64,000 nt of DNA from Arthrobacter sp. MYb214 (GCF_002979865.1 NZ_PCPZ01000002.1:124001-188000), one strand, 5' to 3'; shown: positions 45,974-54,500, counted from the first letter of the stretch. A program made the numbers and translations. Notes: generated by a model not told the origin, from the sequence alone.

Positions 45974-46297
45974 TCAGACCTGTTCGGAGGGTACGGCCAC
46001 GCGGATGGACTGCAATGCGCCGCCCAGGGAAACCTGGCAGCCCAGCCGGCTGTTCGCGGTGCGCTCTGCGGTGGTGCAGTCGAGCATTTCGTCTTCGTCT
46101 TCCGAGAGTTCTGGAAGACCAGCTGCATCCTCGGGGTTAACGTAGACGTGGCAGGTGGCGCACATGGCCTGGCCGCCGCATTCGCCGACGATCCCGGCGA
46201 TGCCGTTGGTGACGGCAGCGCGCATGATGTTGCCGCCTTCGGCGACCTCGACGTCGGTCGCGGTGCCGTTTGGCTGTTCAAAGGTGATGGTAGGCAT
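45974..46297 (-). CDS. [2Fe-2S] ferredoxin (putidaredoxin type)
   Basis: A 107-residue electron carrier for the adjacent P450. Cluster ligands are Cys40, Cys46 and Cys49 (CGGQAMCATC) and Cys87 (RLGCQ), the C-x5-C-x2-C...C spacing of adrenodoxin-like ferredoxins. An extra Cys74 (MLDCTT) is not a usual ligand. The acidic patch PELSEDEDEMLD near 62-73 fits the docking surface. It is 15 nt after the P450 gene and one base before the reductase gene. Confidence 0.93.
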   Translation of the reverse strand: MPTITFEQPNGTATDVEVAEGGNIMRAAVTNGIAGIVGECGGQAMCATCHVYVNPEDAAGLPELSEDEDEMLDCTTAERTANSRLGCQVSLGGALQSIRVAVPSEQV

Positions 46298-46312
46298 GGA
46301 AGGCTCCTTGTA

Positions 46313-47578
46313 TTAGGCGTCCCAGAGGACGCGCATTTTGGTCATGCCGCGGAAGACCCAGCCGGCATCGATGCTGGCGGTGGCCGGATCCAACCGCAGA
46401 TTGGGCAGCTTCTCGAAGACCGCCGGCAGGGCGACCTGGGCCACCTGGGCCCGGGCGATCCAGGTGCCGGCGCAGAAGTGCACACCGCCGCCGAAGGCCA
46501 GGTGCGGCTTCTTCTCGCGGAAGATGTTGAACGTTTCGGGATCCTCGAAGACCAACGGGTCGCGGTTGGCCGCGCCTAGCACCACTCCGAGGCGCGCACC
46601 GGCTGGCAGGCTGATGCCTTCGAGCACCAGCTCCTGGGTGGTTTCACGCGGGTACATGCCGATCGGGGCGACCCAGCGCACCGATTCCTCGAAGGCCTTG
46701 GGGAGCAAAGCCGGGTCCTGGCGTACCGCCTGCAATTGCTCGGGGTTCTCCAGCAGCGCCCAAACGGTGGTGGCCAGCACGTCGCGCGGCTCGTTCAGCC
46801 CGCCGCCGATGGTCATCTTCAGGTTGGCGCGGATGGCTTCCAGCGGGATCGGCATGGTGGCCAGGTTGGAGAGCAGCGAGTGGTCCGGGTTCTTCGCCAG
46901 ATAGGGGAGCATCTCGTCGATGGCCGCGTCGACCTCTGCCGAGGAAGCCTCTGCCTTGGCCCAGACCTCTGGGTCATCGGCGTAGTTGCCGGTGCCGTCG
47001 ATCATGGTCTGGCTCCAGCGCTGCATGTCCTGCTGGGTGGCATTGTGGAAGCCGCAGATCAGCCGCAGGTTCTCCGCGGTGTACGGTGCGGCGTAGTCCC
47101 AGACGAAGTCCGAACCCGGCCCCTTGGCGAGCAGCTGGCCCAGGTACTTCTCGTTGTTCTGCGCGAAGATCCCGTTCCAGTGCTTCTTGATGGTGCCCGG
47201 GCGCAGGGTCGCTCCGTAGGAGTCGCGGTCCACCTGGTGCTCCGGGTTGTCCTTGCGCAGCATCGAGTGGCCCATGGACCGCTTCATCAGCGAGTTGCGC
47301 TCGTTGGCGGAGAAGCGGGCTTCGTCCTGCTCGATCTCGTGGCAGGCGGCGTAGGAGGTCACCATGTAGCGGTTCACCGCCGGGACCCAGTGCAGCGGGG
47401 CCTCGGCGCGCAGGCGCTGGTAGATCGGGAACGGATCGCGGTACAGGTCCTCGATTTTTACCCAATCGGCGACCGGGGCCTCGCGGACTGCGGATTCGGT
47501 GCTGGCGTGCGGCACTGGTGCGGTGCCGGGGGTGGCCTGGGCGCCGGTGAACGGGCAGGTCGCTGGGGCGGTGCTCAT
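46313..47578 (-). CDS. Cytochrome P450 (bacterial class I, three-component)
   Basis: A 421-residue monooxygenase. The heme-binding Cys369 lies in FGGGVHFCAGTW; ExxR is seen in EESVRW near 290, and the PRET perf-like block follows (MYPRETTQEL). The I-helix, usually (A/G)GxxTT, reads GGGLNEPRD, so the common acid/Thr pair is replaced by Asn-Glu-Pro. This variant and the C-terminal AGWVFRGMTKMRVLWDA recall P450s that remove alkyl groups from aromatic or alkyl ethers (CYP255/CYP249-like), but that is inference. It leads the operon P450-ferredoxin-reductase-transporter and is divergent from a LysR gene. Confidence 0.9.
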   Translation of the reverse strand: MSTAPATCPFTGAQATPGTAPVPHASTESAVREAPVADWVKIEDLYRDPFPIYQRLRAEAPLHWVPAVNRYMVTSYAACHEIEQDEARFSANERNSLMKRSMGHSMLRKDNPEHQVDRDSYGATLRPGTIKKHWNGIFAQNNEKYLGQLLAKGPGSDFVWDYAAPYTAENLRLICGFHNATQQDMQRWSQTMIDGTGNYADDPEVWAKAEASSAEVDAAIDEMLPYLAKNPDHSLLSNLATMPIPLEAIRANLKMTIGGGLNEPRDVLATTVWALLENPEQLQAVRQDPALLPKAFEESVRWVAPIGMYPRETTQELVLEGISLPAGARLGVVLGAANRDPLVFEDPETFNIFREKKPHLAFGGGVHFCAGTWIARAQVAQVALPAVFEKLPNLRLDPATASIDAGWVFRGMTKMRVLWDA

Positions 47579-47626
47579 GCTGTCTCCTTAGTGGTTCCTT
47601 GTTCAATCACTAGTGTGAGGCAGGCC

Positions 47627-47662
47627 ATAACCACGGGTAAAATGGTTATATTCGAGGAATAT
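47627..47662. promoter_or_regulatory. Twin palindromes between the P450 operon and its LysR gene
   Basis: ATAACC (47627-47632) and GGTTAT (47644-47649) are complementary arms 11 bases apart, the classic LysR T-N11-A geometry. A second palindrome, ATATTC-GAG-GAATAT (47648-47662), overlaps the right arm and lies 21 bases before the LysR start. The two sites probably serve as recognition and activation sites for the divergent LysR protein. Confidence 0.6.
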
Positions 47663-47683
47663 CCACTGAATAAGCGAGGAATA

Positions 47684-48595
47684 GTGCCGAAATTTACGCT
47701 GCGTCAGCTCGAATGCCTGGCCGCCGTAGGGCAGCTGGGCTCCATCACCGCCGCCGCGCAGTCACTTAATTTGTCAGCCTCCGCGGTGACCGGCGGGCTC
47801 AACGAGCTTGAACGCGTGCTGAACACGCAGCTGACCATCCGGCGCAAGGCCCATGGCGTGAGCCTGACCCCGGCCGGGCGCTACGTGCTGGACGAGGCAC
47901 AGGGAATCCTGCAGGCCTCCAGGGACCTGGAGCAAATGGCCAGCGGTGCCGGGGAAGTGCTGGCCGGAAAGGTTCGGGTGGGCTGCTACTCGTCGCTGGC
48001 GCCCACGGTGCTTCCGGAGCTGCTCGCCGAATACGGGCAGCGCTACGCGCAGGTGGAAGTCGATTTCTTCGCCGGCACGCAGCAGGAGATCTTCCAGATG
48101 CTGGCCGCCGGGACGCTGGATCTGGCCTTCGTCTACGACTTCGGCCTGCCCGAAGGCATCGAGCGCACCCAACTGTTCCGCACCGAACCCTATGTGCTGC
48201 TGCCCGCGGGGCATCCGCTGGCCGAAGAGCCGAAGGTGCCGCTGGTGCGGCTGGCCAGCGAGCCGATGATCCTGCTGGATGTCCCGCCGAGCCGCGAGCA
48301 CACGCAGAACCTGTTCGAATCCGCCGGGGTCGAACCGTGGATCCGCTACCGCACCGCCGACTTCGAGGTGACCCGCTCCATGGTGGCCCGCGGGCTCGGC
48401 TACGCGGTGCTGGTCCAGCGCCCGGCGGTGGATGTTTCCTACGAGGGTCTGGACCTGGTGGTGCGCCCTATCCACCCGGTGGCCCGAACGGTGCGCGTCG
48501 CACTGGCCCGCCCCCGCGCCGTCGCCCCGTCCAAGGCGGCCACCGCCATGCATGACCTGGCACTAGAACTGCATTCGACGAACGCCGCTCACTGA
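47684..48595 (+). CDS. LysR-family regulator of the P450 operon
   Basis: A 303-residue LysR-type regulator. N-terminal helix-turn-helix: FTLRQLECLAAVGQLGSITA, AVTGGLNELERVLNTQLTIR; co-inducer domain ~90-300 (VRVGCYSSLAPTVLPELLAE, DLAFVYDFGLP). The GTG at 47684 is chosen because GAGGA stands five bases before it and the helix-turn-helix begins at once. It is divergent from the P450 operon. It is related to the LysR at 50555 (both share RRKAHGxxLTxxG and DxAFVYDxxLP), mirroring the transporter duplication. Confidence 0.88.
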   Translation: MPKFTLRQLECLAAVGQLGSITAAAQSLNLSASAVTGGLNELERVLNTQLTIRRKAHGVSLTPAGRYVLDEAQGILQASRDLEQMASGAGEVLAGKVRVGCYSSLAPTVLPELLAEYGQRYAQVEVDFFAGTQQEIFQMLAAGTLDLAFVYDFGLPEGIERTQLFRTEPYVLLPAGHPLAEEPKVPLVRLASEPMILLDVPPSREHTQNLFESAGVEPWIRYRTADFEVTRSMVARGLGYAVLVQRPAVDVSYEGLDLVVRPIHPVARTVRVALARPRAVAPSKAATAMHDLALELHSTNAAH

Positions 48596-48832
48596 CCGGG
48601 CTACTGTCTGGCGGAGCAGGCACCCGCATCCGCGGGCCAAGGCCGCAAGGCCAACGCCCGGAGTATCCTCGGTGCCGCTGGTGGGCTTGGGGCGCAGCCG
48701 CTGGGAGGACTGCATTAAGACAGCGGCCGAACGCCAACGCCACGAGCGCGTCGAGGAGGGGAACGGCTGGTGCTTGCCCGCGGCATTCATGGGCACGGCC
48801 CGGGCTGGTAGCCCCGACCTTCTGGATCCTGA

Positions 48833-48988
48833 CTGATCGGTGCAATCATCTTCGCAGCCCGCCGACGGCATGTGGCCCGCGCTGCGGCCGGCGCCGAATC
48901 GGTGCGGCGCGAACGCAATGCCCGCGGCGAGATCGAATAGACCGAGTTCCGCAAACGACTGGATGTGCTGCGCACCAAGCTGAAATAG
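48833..48988 (+). pseudogene. Remnant of a SHOCT-domain protein
   Basis: The plus frame reads GAIIFAARRRHVARAAAGAE, then RRERNARGEIE, a TAG (48938-48940), and TEFRKRLDVLRTKLK before the end. The pattern (R-ARGEI-E--EFRKRLDVL) is the SHOCT short C-terminal domain, here cut by one stop and with no start upstream (TGA at 48830-48832). The preceding ~230 bp have no clear frame. Confidence 0.6.
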
Positions 48989-48990
48989 AA

Positions 48991-49028
48991 AAGCCCGATG
49001 GCCCGTTCGGAAACGGGCCATCGGGCTT
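48991..49028. terminator. Hairpin terminator between converging units
   Basis: AAGCCCGATGGCCCGTT pairs perfectly with AACGGGCCATCGGGCTT (17 bp) around a 4-nt loop. It ends the transporter gene on the minus strand, where an AAAA before the stem gives a U-run, and probably the LysR side as well. Confidence 0.85.
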
Positions 49029-49041
49029 ATGCTTGCAGCGC

Positions 49042-50427
49042 CTAGGCGTCCTGGGTAGCCTTCACAGCATCAGCGCGGCGCTTGTCGAAGACCAGCGCGC
49101 CCACTTCCTGCTCCGCCTGGTTGCGGAAGGACAGGTCGATTCCGGCCCGGTCGCGGATCAGCGAGACCGCGGTGAACGAGATCGCGACGACGATCAGCAG
49201 GTAGATGGCCACCGCGGTGGTGCCGCCGGTCGCCTGCACCAGCGCCTGGGCGATGGTCGGTGCGAACGCGCCGCCGACGATCGCGCCGATCGCGTAGGAG
49301 ATCGAGACGCCGGAGAAGCGTACCGAGGCCGGGAACAGCTCCGAGTAGAGCGCCGCCTGCGGGCCGTAGGTCAGCCCCAGTCCGATGGAGAACAGGCCGA
49401 AGGCCAGGTAGAGCAGGCCCAGCGAGCCGGAGTTGACCAGTGCGAAGACCGGGAAGAGCGAAGCTGCCAGAATAATGAAGCCGATCTGGTAGGTGCGCTT
49501 GCGCCCGATCTTGTCGGCCAGCAGGCCAGCGACCAGGGTCATGACCAGCCATACGGCGGCGCCGAAGGCCACGGCGACCAGCACGTCGGTGCGCTCCAGC
49601 CCGACCGGGCCATCAGGGTTGGTGGTGTAGGCCTGGAAGAAGCCGCCGGTGGTCATGTAGCCTGCGGCGTTGTTGCCGGCGAAGACCAGCGCGGCAATGA
49701 GCACCAGTGGCCAGTGCTTCTTGAACAGCACCAGGATCGGCACAGCGGTCTGCGCCTTGTTCTCGCTGATTTCCTCGAAGACCGGGGACTCGTCCACCGA
49801 GCGGCGCACGAAGTAGCCGACGGCGATCAGGATAATCGACACCAGGAACGGAACGCGCCAGCCCCATTCGAGGAACGCATCGCCGGGGGAGATCACCCCG
49901 GTCATCAGCGCCATGGTGCCCGAGGCCAGCAGCATGCCCAGCGGCACGCCCACCTGCGGGTAGGAGCCTGCGCGGCCGCGGTGTCCGTCGGAGGCGTGCT
50001 CGACGGCCATCAGCACTGCGCCGCCCCATTCGCCGCCAGCGGAGATGCCCTGCAGGATGCGCAGCAGCAGCAGCATGATCGGCGCCCAGATGCCTGCGGT
50101 CTCGTAGGTCGGCAGCACGCCGATTAGCGTGGTGGCTGCACCCATCAGCGCCAGGGTCAGGACCAGCATCGCACGGCGGCCGATCTTGTCGCCGAAGTGC
50201 CCGGCCAGGAATGCGCCCAGCGGGCGGAAGAGGAAGGACAGACCGACCGAGGCGAAGGAGATCAGCAGCGCGATCTCCTGGCCTGCTGGTTCGAAGAACA
50301 GCTGGCTGAAGACCAGGCCTGCTGCGGTGGCGTAGATGAAGAAGTCGTACCACTCCACGGTGGTTCCGATGACCGTCGCGAAAGCTACGCGGCGCTGGTT
50401 GGCCTTGGCGGCCTTGGATTGTGTCAT
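49042..50427 (-). CDS. MHS-family MFS transporter (copy B)
   Basis: A 461-residue transporter with the same landmarks as copy A: GTTVEWYDFFIYATAAGLVF, RPLGAFLAGHFGDKIGRRAM, ADKIGRKRTYQIG, and the shared C-terminus NQAEQEVGALVFDKR. Most positions are identical between the two by eye, so they are recent paralogs with probably related substrates. The ATG follows GGGAAGCACT. It is divergent from the LysR at 50555 across a 127-bp gap and has no P450 genes with it. Confidence 0.9.
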   Translation of the reverse strand: MTQSKAAKANQRRVAFATVIGTTVEWYDFFIYATAAGLVFSQLFFEPAGQEIALLISFASVGLSFLFRPLGAFLAGHFGDKIGRRAMLVLTLALMGAATTLIGVLPTYETAGIWAPIMLLLLRILQGISAGGEWGGAVLMAVEHASDGHRGRAGSYPQVGVPLGMLLASGTMALMTGVISPGDAFLEWGWRVPFLVSIILIAVGYFVRRSVDESPVFEEISENKAQTAVPILVLFKKHWPLVLIAALVFAGNNAAGYMTTGGFFQAYTTNPDGPVGLERTDVLVAVAFGAAVWLVMTLVAGLLADKIGRKRTYQIGFIILAASLFPVFALVNSGSLGLLYLAFGLFSIGLGLTYGPQAALYSELFPASVRFSGVSISYAIGAIVGGAFAPTIAQALVQATGGTTAVAIYLLIVVAISFTAVSLIRDRAGIDLSFRNQAEQEVGALVFDKRRADAVKATQDA

Positions 50428-50554
50428 AGTGCTTCCCTTGCGAGTGGTACCGAGGCGTCGATCACTGGCACCTGAGTTTTGGGTCACTCCAGTGTGGCAC
50501 CAAGCACAAGTAAGGTAAACTTCAAATATCTGCAAAACTTCTGAAGGCTGGCTT
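50428..50554. promoter_or_regulatory. Divergent control region of transporter B and LysR
   Basis: A 127-bp gap between divergent starts. CTTCAAATATCTGCAAAACT followed by TCTGAAG (50520-50546) has CTTC/GAAG arms and a T-N11-A-like spacing; GTGGCACC near 50501 has a partial complement in TGGTACC near 50447. A LysR operator is likely here, but the exact site is uncertain. Confidence 0.4.
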
Positions 50555-51454
50555 ATGTATTCGATGCGCCATCTGGAAATCATGGCTGAACTTCCCGCCC
50601 ACAGCACGCTCGGTTCGGCGGCCAGCGAATTGAGAATCTCGGAATCGGCCTTGTCGCAGGCAATTACCGCCATCGAGAAGCATGCCGGGGAGACGTTGTG
50701 CCTGCGCCGCAAGGCCCACGGGATCCGGCTCACCGCTTCGGGTCAGCACTTCGCCGCCATGGCCCGGAAGATCCTTTCCGATGTCGGCGAATTGCGTGCA
50801 ACATTCCCGCAAACCGAAGGAGCGCTGCGCGGGCCGGTGCGCTTCGGCTGCTTCGCTTCGCTCTCTCCGCACCTGATTCCGGCCACGCTGGAAGGGTTCG
50901 ACCACCCCGAGGTGCAGCTCGATGTGCGCGTAGGTACCCACGAGGACTTGCTGCCGGCCCTGCGCGAGGGCGAGATCGATGTCGCTTTCGTCTACGACCT
51001 GCAGCTGCCCGCGGACATGGACAAGCAGAGGATCTACCAGACCGAGATGCAGGTCGTGCTGCATCCCGAGCACCGGCTGGCCAACCTCGCCCGGCCGCTG
51101 GAATTGGCCGACCTGGTCGACGAATCGCTGATCATCTACGAGTCCGACCCGAGCACCGAGCACCAGCAGCAGCTCTTCGCCTCCCAGGGCCTGCAGCCCA
51201 GGATCGCCGCCTCGGTCCCGCAGATGATCCTGGTCTCCGCGATGGTGGGCCGCGGCCTGGGCTACGGGCTGCTCATGCGCCGCCCGAACAATGCCGAGGT
51301 CTCCATCGAGGGCCGCCCGCTGGCCTTCCGCGAGCTCAAGGCTCCCAACTACCCGAACGCGGTCGTGGCGATCACGCCCAAGGGGGTCCAGGTCCCGGCC
51401 CGCGTCCAGGCGCTGATCGACCACTGCACCTGCGCGATGGCTGAGTCCTGGTAG
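50555..51454 (+). CDS. LysR-family regulator divergent from transporter B
   Basis: A 299-residue LysR-type regulator. Helix-turn-helix: HLEIMAELPAHSTLGSAASE, ALSQAITAIEKHAGETLCLR; the co-inducer domain (VRFGCFASLSPHLIPATLEG, IDVAFVYDLQLPADM) follows. In place of the usual LxxFxxV start it has LEIMAELPAHSTLG. It probably controls the divergent MHS transporter. It is paralogous to the LysR of the P450 operon by shared motifs along the chain. Confidence 0.87.
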   Translation: MYSMRHLEIMAELPAHSTLGSAASELRISESALSQAITAIEKHAGETLCLRRKAHGIRLTASGQHFAAMARKILSDVGELRATFPQTEGALRGPVRFGCFASLSPHLIPATLEGFDHPEVQLDVRVGTHEDLLPALREGEIDVAFVYDLQLPADMDKQRIYQTEMQVVLHPEHRLANLARPLELADLVDESLIIYESDPSTEHQQQLFASQGLQPRIAASVPQMILVSAMVGRGLGYGLLMRRPNNAEVSIEGRPLAFRELKAPNYPNAVVAITPKGVQVPARVQALIDHCTCAMAESW

Positions 51455-51487
51455 ACGCGCACCCCCCGGGGCGCGCATAATGGCCAC

Positions 51488-51844
51488 ATGATTGGCACGT
51501 GGCAGGCCATGGTCATCGACTGCGAGGACCCCGACGCACTGGCCGGATTCTATGAACAGCTCCTCGGAATGGTGCGCATCGACAACGAGCCCGACTGGGT
51601 TTCCATTGGCGATGCGCCGGACCATCCTGCGCTCGCCTTCCAGGCGGTCAGCCCGTATGTGGCCCCGCAGTGGCCTGGGCATGTGCACCCGCAGCAGGCG
51701 CATATCGACGTGAAAGTCGCCGACCTGGACCTGGCCGAAGAACAGGTGCTGCACCTCGGTGCGCGCTCGACCGGCGAAGGGTCCAAGACCTTCAGGGTCT
51801 ATTTGGACCCGCAGGACCACCCGTTCTGCCTGGTGAGCTGGTAG
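51488..51844 (+). CDS. VOC-superfamily (glyoxalase-like) protein
   Basis: A 118-residue vicinal-oxygen-chelate fold protein: WQAMVIDCEDPDALAGFYEQ LLGM is the usual first beta-alpha unit, HIDVKVADLDLAEEQVLHLG the second, and FRVYLDPQDHPFCLVSW the closing strand. His72 and Asp/Glu residues could bind a metal. Related proteins are resistance or dioxygenase-like enzymes; nothing fixes the substrate. Its 3' end overlaps the convergent response-regulator gene by 53 bp. Confidence 0.8.
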   Translation: MIGTWQAMVIDCEDPDALAGFYEQLLGMVRIDNEPDWVSIGDAPDHPALAFQAVSPYVAPQWPGHVHPQQAHIDVKVADLDLAEEQVLHLGARSTGEGSKTFRVYLDPQDHPFCLVSW

Positions 51845-52454
51845 CCGCGTAGGCGATCTTCGCCGCCTGCAGCCGGGTCGAGACCCCGAGCTTGGCCAGC
51901 ACCTGGGAGACATGCGTCTTCACGGTGCTCTGCCCGATGCCCAGCCGCTGCGCCAATTGCGGGTTGCTCAGCCCTTCGGCCAACCCGTCGAGCACCTCGC
52001 GTTCCCTGCCGGTCAAGCCATCGGGCAGCTTCGCGGTGCCGGGTTCCGGCGCCAGCGCCCGGGCCAGGATCCGCGAGGTCACCTGCGGATCCAGCACGGA
52101 TTCGCCGCGGGCCGCGGCCCGCACGCCCATGATGATCGCCTGCGGTTCGGCGCTCTTGAGCAGGAACCCGTGCGCCCCGGCCTGCAGTGCGCCAAAAAGG
52201 TACTGGTCGTCATCGAAGGTCGTGAGCACCACGACGCGGCTGCTGCCGTGCAGCGCCTTGGTGGCCTCGATGCCATCGAGCACCGGCATGCGCAGGTCCA
52301 TCAGGATGACGTCGGGGGACAGGGCACGGGCCATGGAAATGGCCGATCGCCCGTCGGCCGCTTCGCCCACGACTTCCAGGTCTTCCGCGGCCTGCAGCAC
52401 CAGCCGGATCCCCATGCGCACGGTCGCATGGTCATCGACGATCAGGACTTTCAC
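51792..52454 (-). CDS. NarL/LuxR-type response regulator
   Basis: A 220-residue two-component regulator. The receiver domain has the acidic pair in VDDHATVRM (6-8), the phospho-acceptor Asp in PDVILMDLRMPVLDG (~54), and the conserved Lys in FLLKSAEP (~104). The C-terminal LuxR helix-turn-helix reads LTGREREVLDGLAEGLSNPQ then GIGQSTVKTHVSQVLAKLGV. It overlaps the kinase gene by 4 nt (ATGA), so the two are co-translated. The tail (SSPGRTGGPAGPNRP) is an unusual Gly/Pro extension lying over the end of the VOC gene. Confidence 0.92.
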   Translation of the reverse strand: MKVLIVDDHATVRMGIRLVLQAAEDLEVVGEAADGRSAISMARALSPDVILMDLRMPVLDGIEATKALHGSSRVVVLTTFDDDQYLFGALQAGAHGFLLKSAEPQAIIMGVRAAARGESVLDPQVTSRILARALAPEPGTAKLPDGLTGREREVLDGLAEGLSNPQLAQRLGIGQSTVKTHVSQVLAKLGVSTRLQAAKIAYAATSSPGRTGGPAGPNRP

Positions 52455-53614
52455 GGCTTCTCCATTGCTTCAATTGGTCCGGGGAATTCCACGCGCACCT
52501 CGAAATCCGGGCCGGTGCGTATCCCGAACCGCCCATCGAGCGCGGCGACGCGGGTGCGGATATTCTCCAGCCCGGTGCCCGCCCCCGGGCCGCGGCTGGC
52601 GTTGGGCCGCAGGCCATTGCTCGCCGTGATCGCCAGGCCCCTCTCCTGGATCACGCTCAGTTCCAGGGTAGTGCCCGGCGCATGCTTGGCGTGGTTGACT
52701 AGCAGCTCGCAGACCGTGCGGTGCGCGGCGGTATGCACCGCAGGGCTGAAGCGCTGCGGATGCGCGACCCGGTACTCCCAGCGCACCGGGCTGCCGAATC
52801 CGGCCACCAGCTCCGGCAGATCCTCGATCCGCGCCTGCAGCGCAGGGCCCCCGGCATGCAGCATCCGCACCATCGCGGCCATGTCCTCCAAGCCGGACAC
52901 CGACTCATCGCGGATGCTCTGCAACGGAGCCCGCACCTCCTGGGGTGCGGCCGGAAGCAGGGCGCCGGAGAGCAGCGCGATTGACGAGAACCTGGCCGAG
53001 AGCACGTCATGCATCTCGCGGGCCAGCGCAGTGCGCTCCTGGACGCGGGAAAAGTCGTGCTCGGCGACCAGCTGGTCCTCGCGGGCATCGGCCGCCGACT
53101 GCACAGCCTCTGCCCGCTGGGCTTCGGCCTTGGCCAGCTCCTTGGCGGTGCGCACATTCTCCGCCCAGAGCATCGGGGTGAAGAGGATGAAGCCGGCCAT
53201 GAGCAGGGCCAGCACCACCTCCTGCGGATTCCCGGTGACCAGCCATGTGGCGATGGCCAGCGAGATGGCCGCCAGGCACAGCAGCGCCAGCGCCACCGTC
53301 CGCGTGCGCACCGAACCGAGCAGGAACAACCCGAAGACGCATTCGAAGACCAGGAAGTACCCGCCCAGGCTTCCCACGGCCAGCAAGCCGGCGCCGGCGA
53401 ACAGCATGGCCAGGGAGCTGGCTACGAGAAAACGCCGACGGACCAGCACGGCGGCCAGGCCGATGAGCAGCAGGACGATCCATTCGTACCCGCGGATCGC
53501 GAACCATGGGGGGTTGGCCAGTCCCGAAAGATGCAAGATGGCGGTGAGCACCAGATAGGTGCCGACGACCACGGGTTCCTTGTCGCCGCTGCCCATCCGC
53601 CGAATGAAGTCCAT
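52451..53614 (-). CDS. NarL-type sensor histidine kinase
   Basis: A 387-residue membrane kinase. Residues ~15-150 hold about five hydrophobic segments (EWIVLLLIGLAAVLV, LALLCLAAISLAIATWLV) as the sensor part. A coiled stretch (AKAEAQRAEAVQSAADARED) leads to the HisKA_3 box ERTALAREMHDVLSARFSSI with the phosphorylated His. A short ATPase domain follows (ASNGLRPN, GAGTGLENIRTRVAAL). The signal is unknown. It faces a divergent GAP-family membrane gene 109 bp away, which is a likely target. Confidence 0.9.
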   Translation of the reverse strand: MDFIRRMGSGDKEPVVVGTYLVLTAILHLSGLANPPWFAIRGYEWIVLLLIGLAAVLVRRRFLVASSLAMLFAGAGLLAVGSLGGYFLVFECVFGLFLLGSVRTRTVALALLCLAAISLAIATWLVTGNPQEVVLALLMAGFILFTPMLWAENVRTAKELAKAEAQRAEAVQSAADAREDQLVAEHDFSRVQERTALAREMHDVLSARFSSIALLSGALLPAAPQEVRAPLQSIRDESVSGLEDMAAMVRMLHAGGPALQARIEDLPELVAGFGSPVRWEYRVAHPQRFSPAVHTAAHRTVCELLVNHAKHAPGTTLELSVIQERGLAITASNGLRPNASRGPGAGTGLENIRTRVAALDGRFGIRTGPDFEVRVEFPGPIEAMEKP

Positions 53615-53723
53615 GCTTCCAGCATCCCCGAACTGGCTGCCCGCCGGTATCCCCCTTAAGGAGGAGAAGGCGCAGCCCACTGGCCGATACCGCGATCCGG
53701 CAGGCCGCGGAACAGTGGAACCC

Positions 53724-54500
53724 ATGGACATCATGACAAGCAATCCCGAACTATCCCTTCTCATCCTGGCGCTGATCGATTCGACCAGCATCGGCACCCT
53801 GGTCATTCCGCTGTGGCTGCTGCTGCGGGGACGCCGCGCGGCCATTGCCAAGGTCCTGGCCTACCTGCTGGTGATCGCCGGCTTCTACTGGGTCATCGGC
53901 GTGCTGCTGCGCAGCGGGTTGCTGCTCATCGACCCGGCCATCTTCGAGCACCGGTTCTTCCGGCTGGCAGGAATGGCCGCCGGGGCGCTGATGATCATCT
54001 GGGCGCTCACCTACCGCACCGATGCGCAGAAGGAAGCCAGCGCACGGAAGAAAGCCATCGCGCATAGCGGCGCGGCACCGGCAGCGCCGGAACCGGCGGA
54101 CCCCGCCGGCCAGGTGCCGCTGCGCCTGCGCAGCCGCTTGGGCACTGCGCTGGATACCCGCACCGGGTTGATTGCCCTGGCCCTGTTCGCCGGCCTGCTG
54201 GAACTTCCCACGATGCTTCCCTACCTCGCAGCCGTTGGCGTCATGCAGGGCGCCGGCTGGGGCACCGGCCTGCAGCTGCTCGCGCTGATCGGCTACTGCC
54301 TGGTGATGATCGTCCCGGCATTGGTGCTGGTTGGCGCGCTTGCGCTCGCCGGCCCGCGCATCGAGGCCTGGCTGCAGAAAATGGGGGCCAAGGCCTCGGC
54401 ATACGCCCAGGAAACCCTTGGCTGGGTGGTGGGCATCGGCGGATACCTGCTGATTCGCGCGAGCCTTTCCGGGCAGGACCTGCACAGCCTGTTCGGCTAG
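53724..54500 (+). CDS. GAP-family membrane protein (Sap/LysE-like)
   Basis: A 258-residue polytopic membrane protein with about six helices: ELSLLILALIDSTSIGTLVI, VLAYLLVIAGFYWVIGVLLR, FRLAGMAAGALMIIWALTY, then a charged/Ala-Pro loop (~105-140), LIALALFAGLLELPTMLPYL, and two more. The ALIDSTSIGTL and LELPTMLPYL pair marks the GAP/Sap family, linked in mycobacteria to surface-lipid export. It is divergent from the two-component genes and may be controlled by them. The start at 53724 is preferred; ATG at 53733 is also possible. Confidence 0.8.
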   Translation: MDIMTSNPELSLLILALIDSTSIGTLVIPLWLLLRGRRAAIAKVLAYLLVIAGFYWVIGVLLRSGLLLIDPAIFEHRFFRLAGMAAGALMIIWALTYRTDAQKEASARKKAIAHSGAAPAAPEPADPAGQVPLRLRSRLGTALDTRTGLIALALFAGLLELPTMLPYLAAVGVMQGAGWGTGLQLLALIGYCLVMIVPALVLVGALALAGPRIEAWLQKMGAKASAYAQETLGWVVGIGGYLLIRASLSGQDLHSLFG

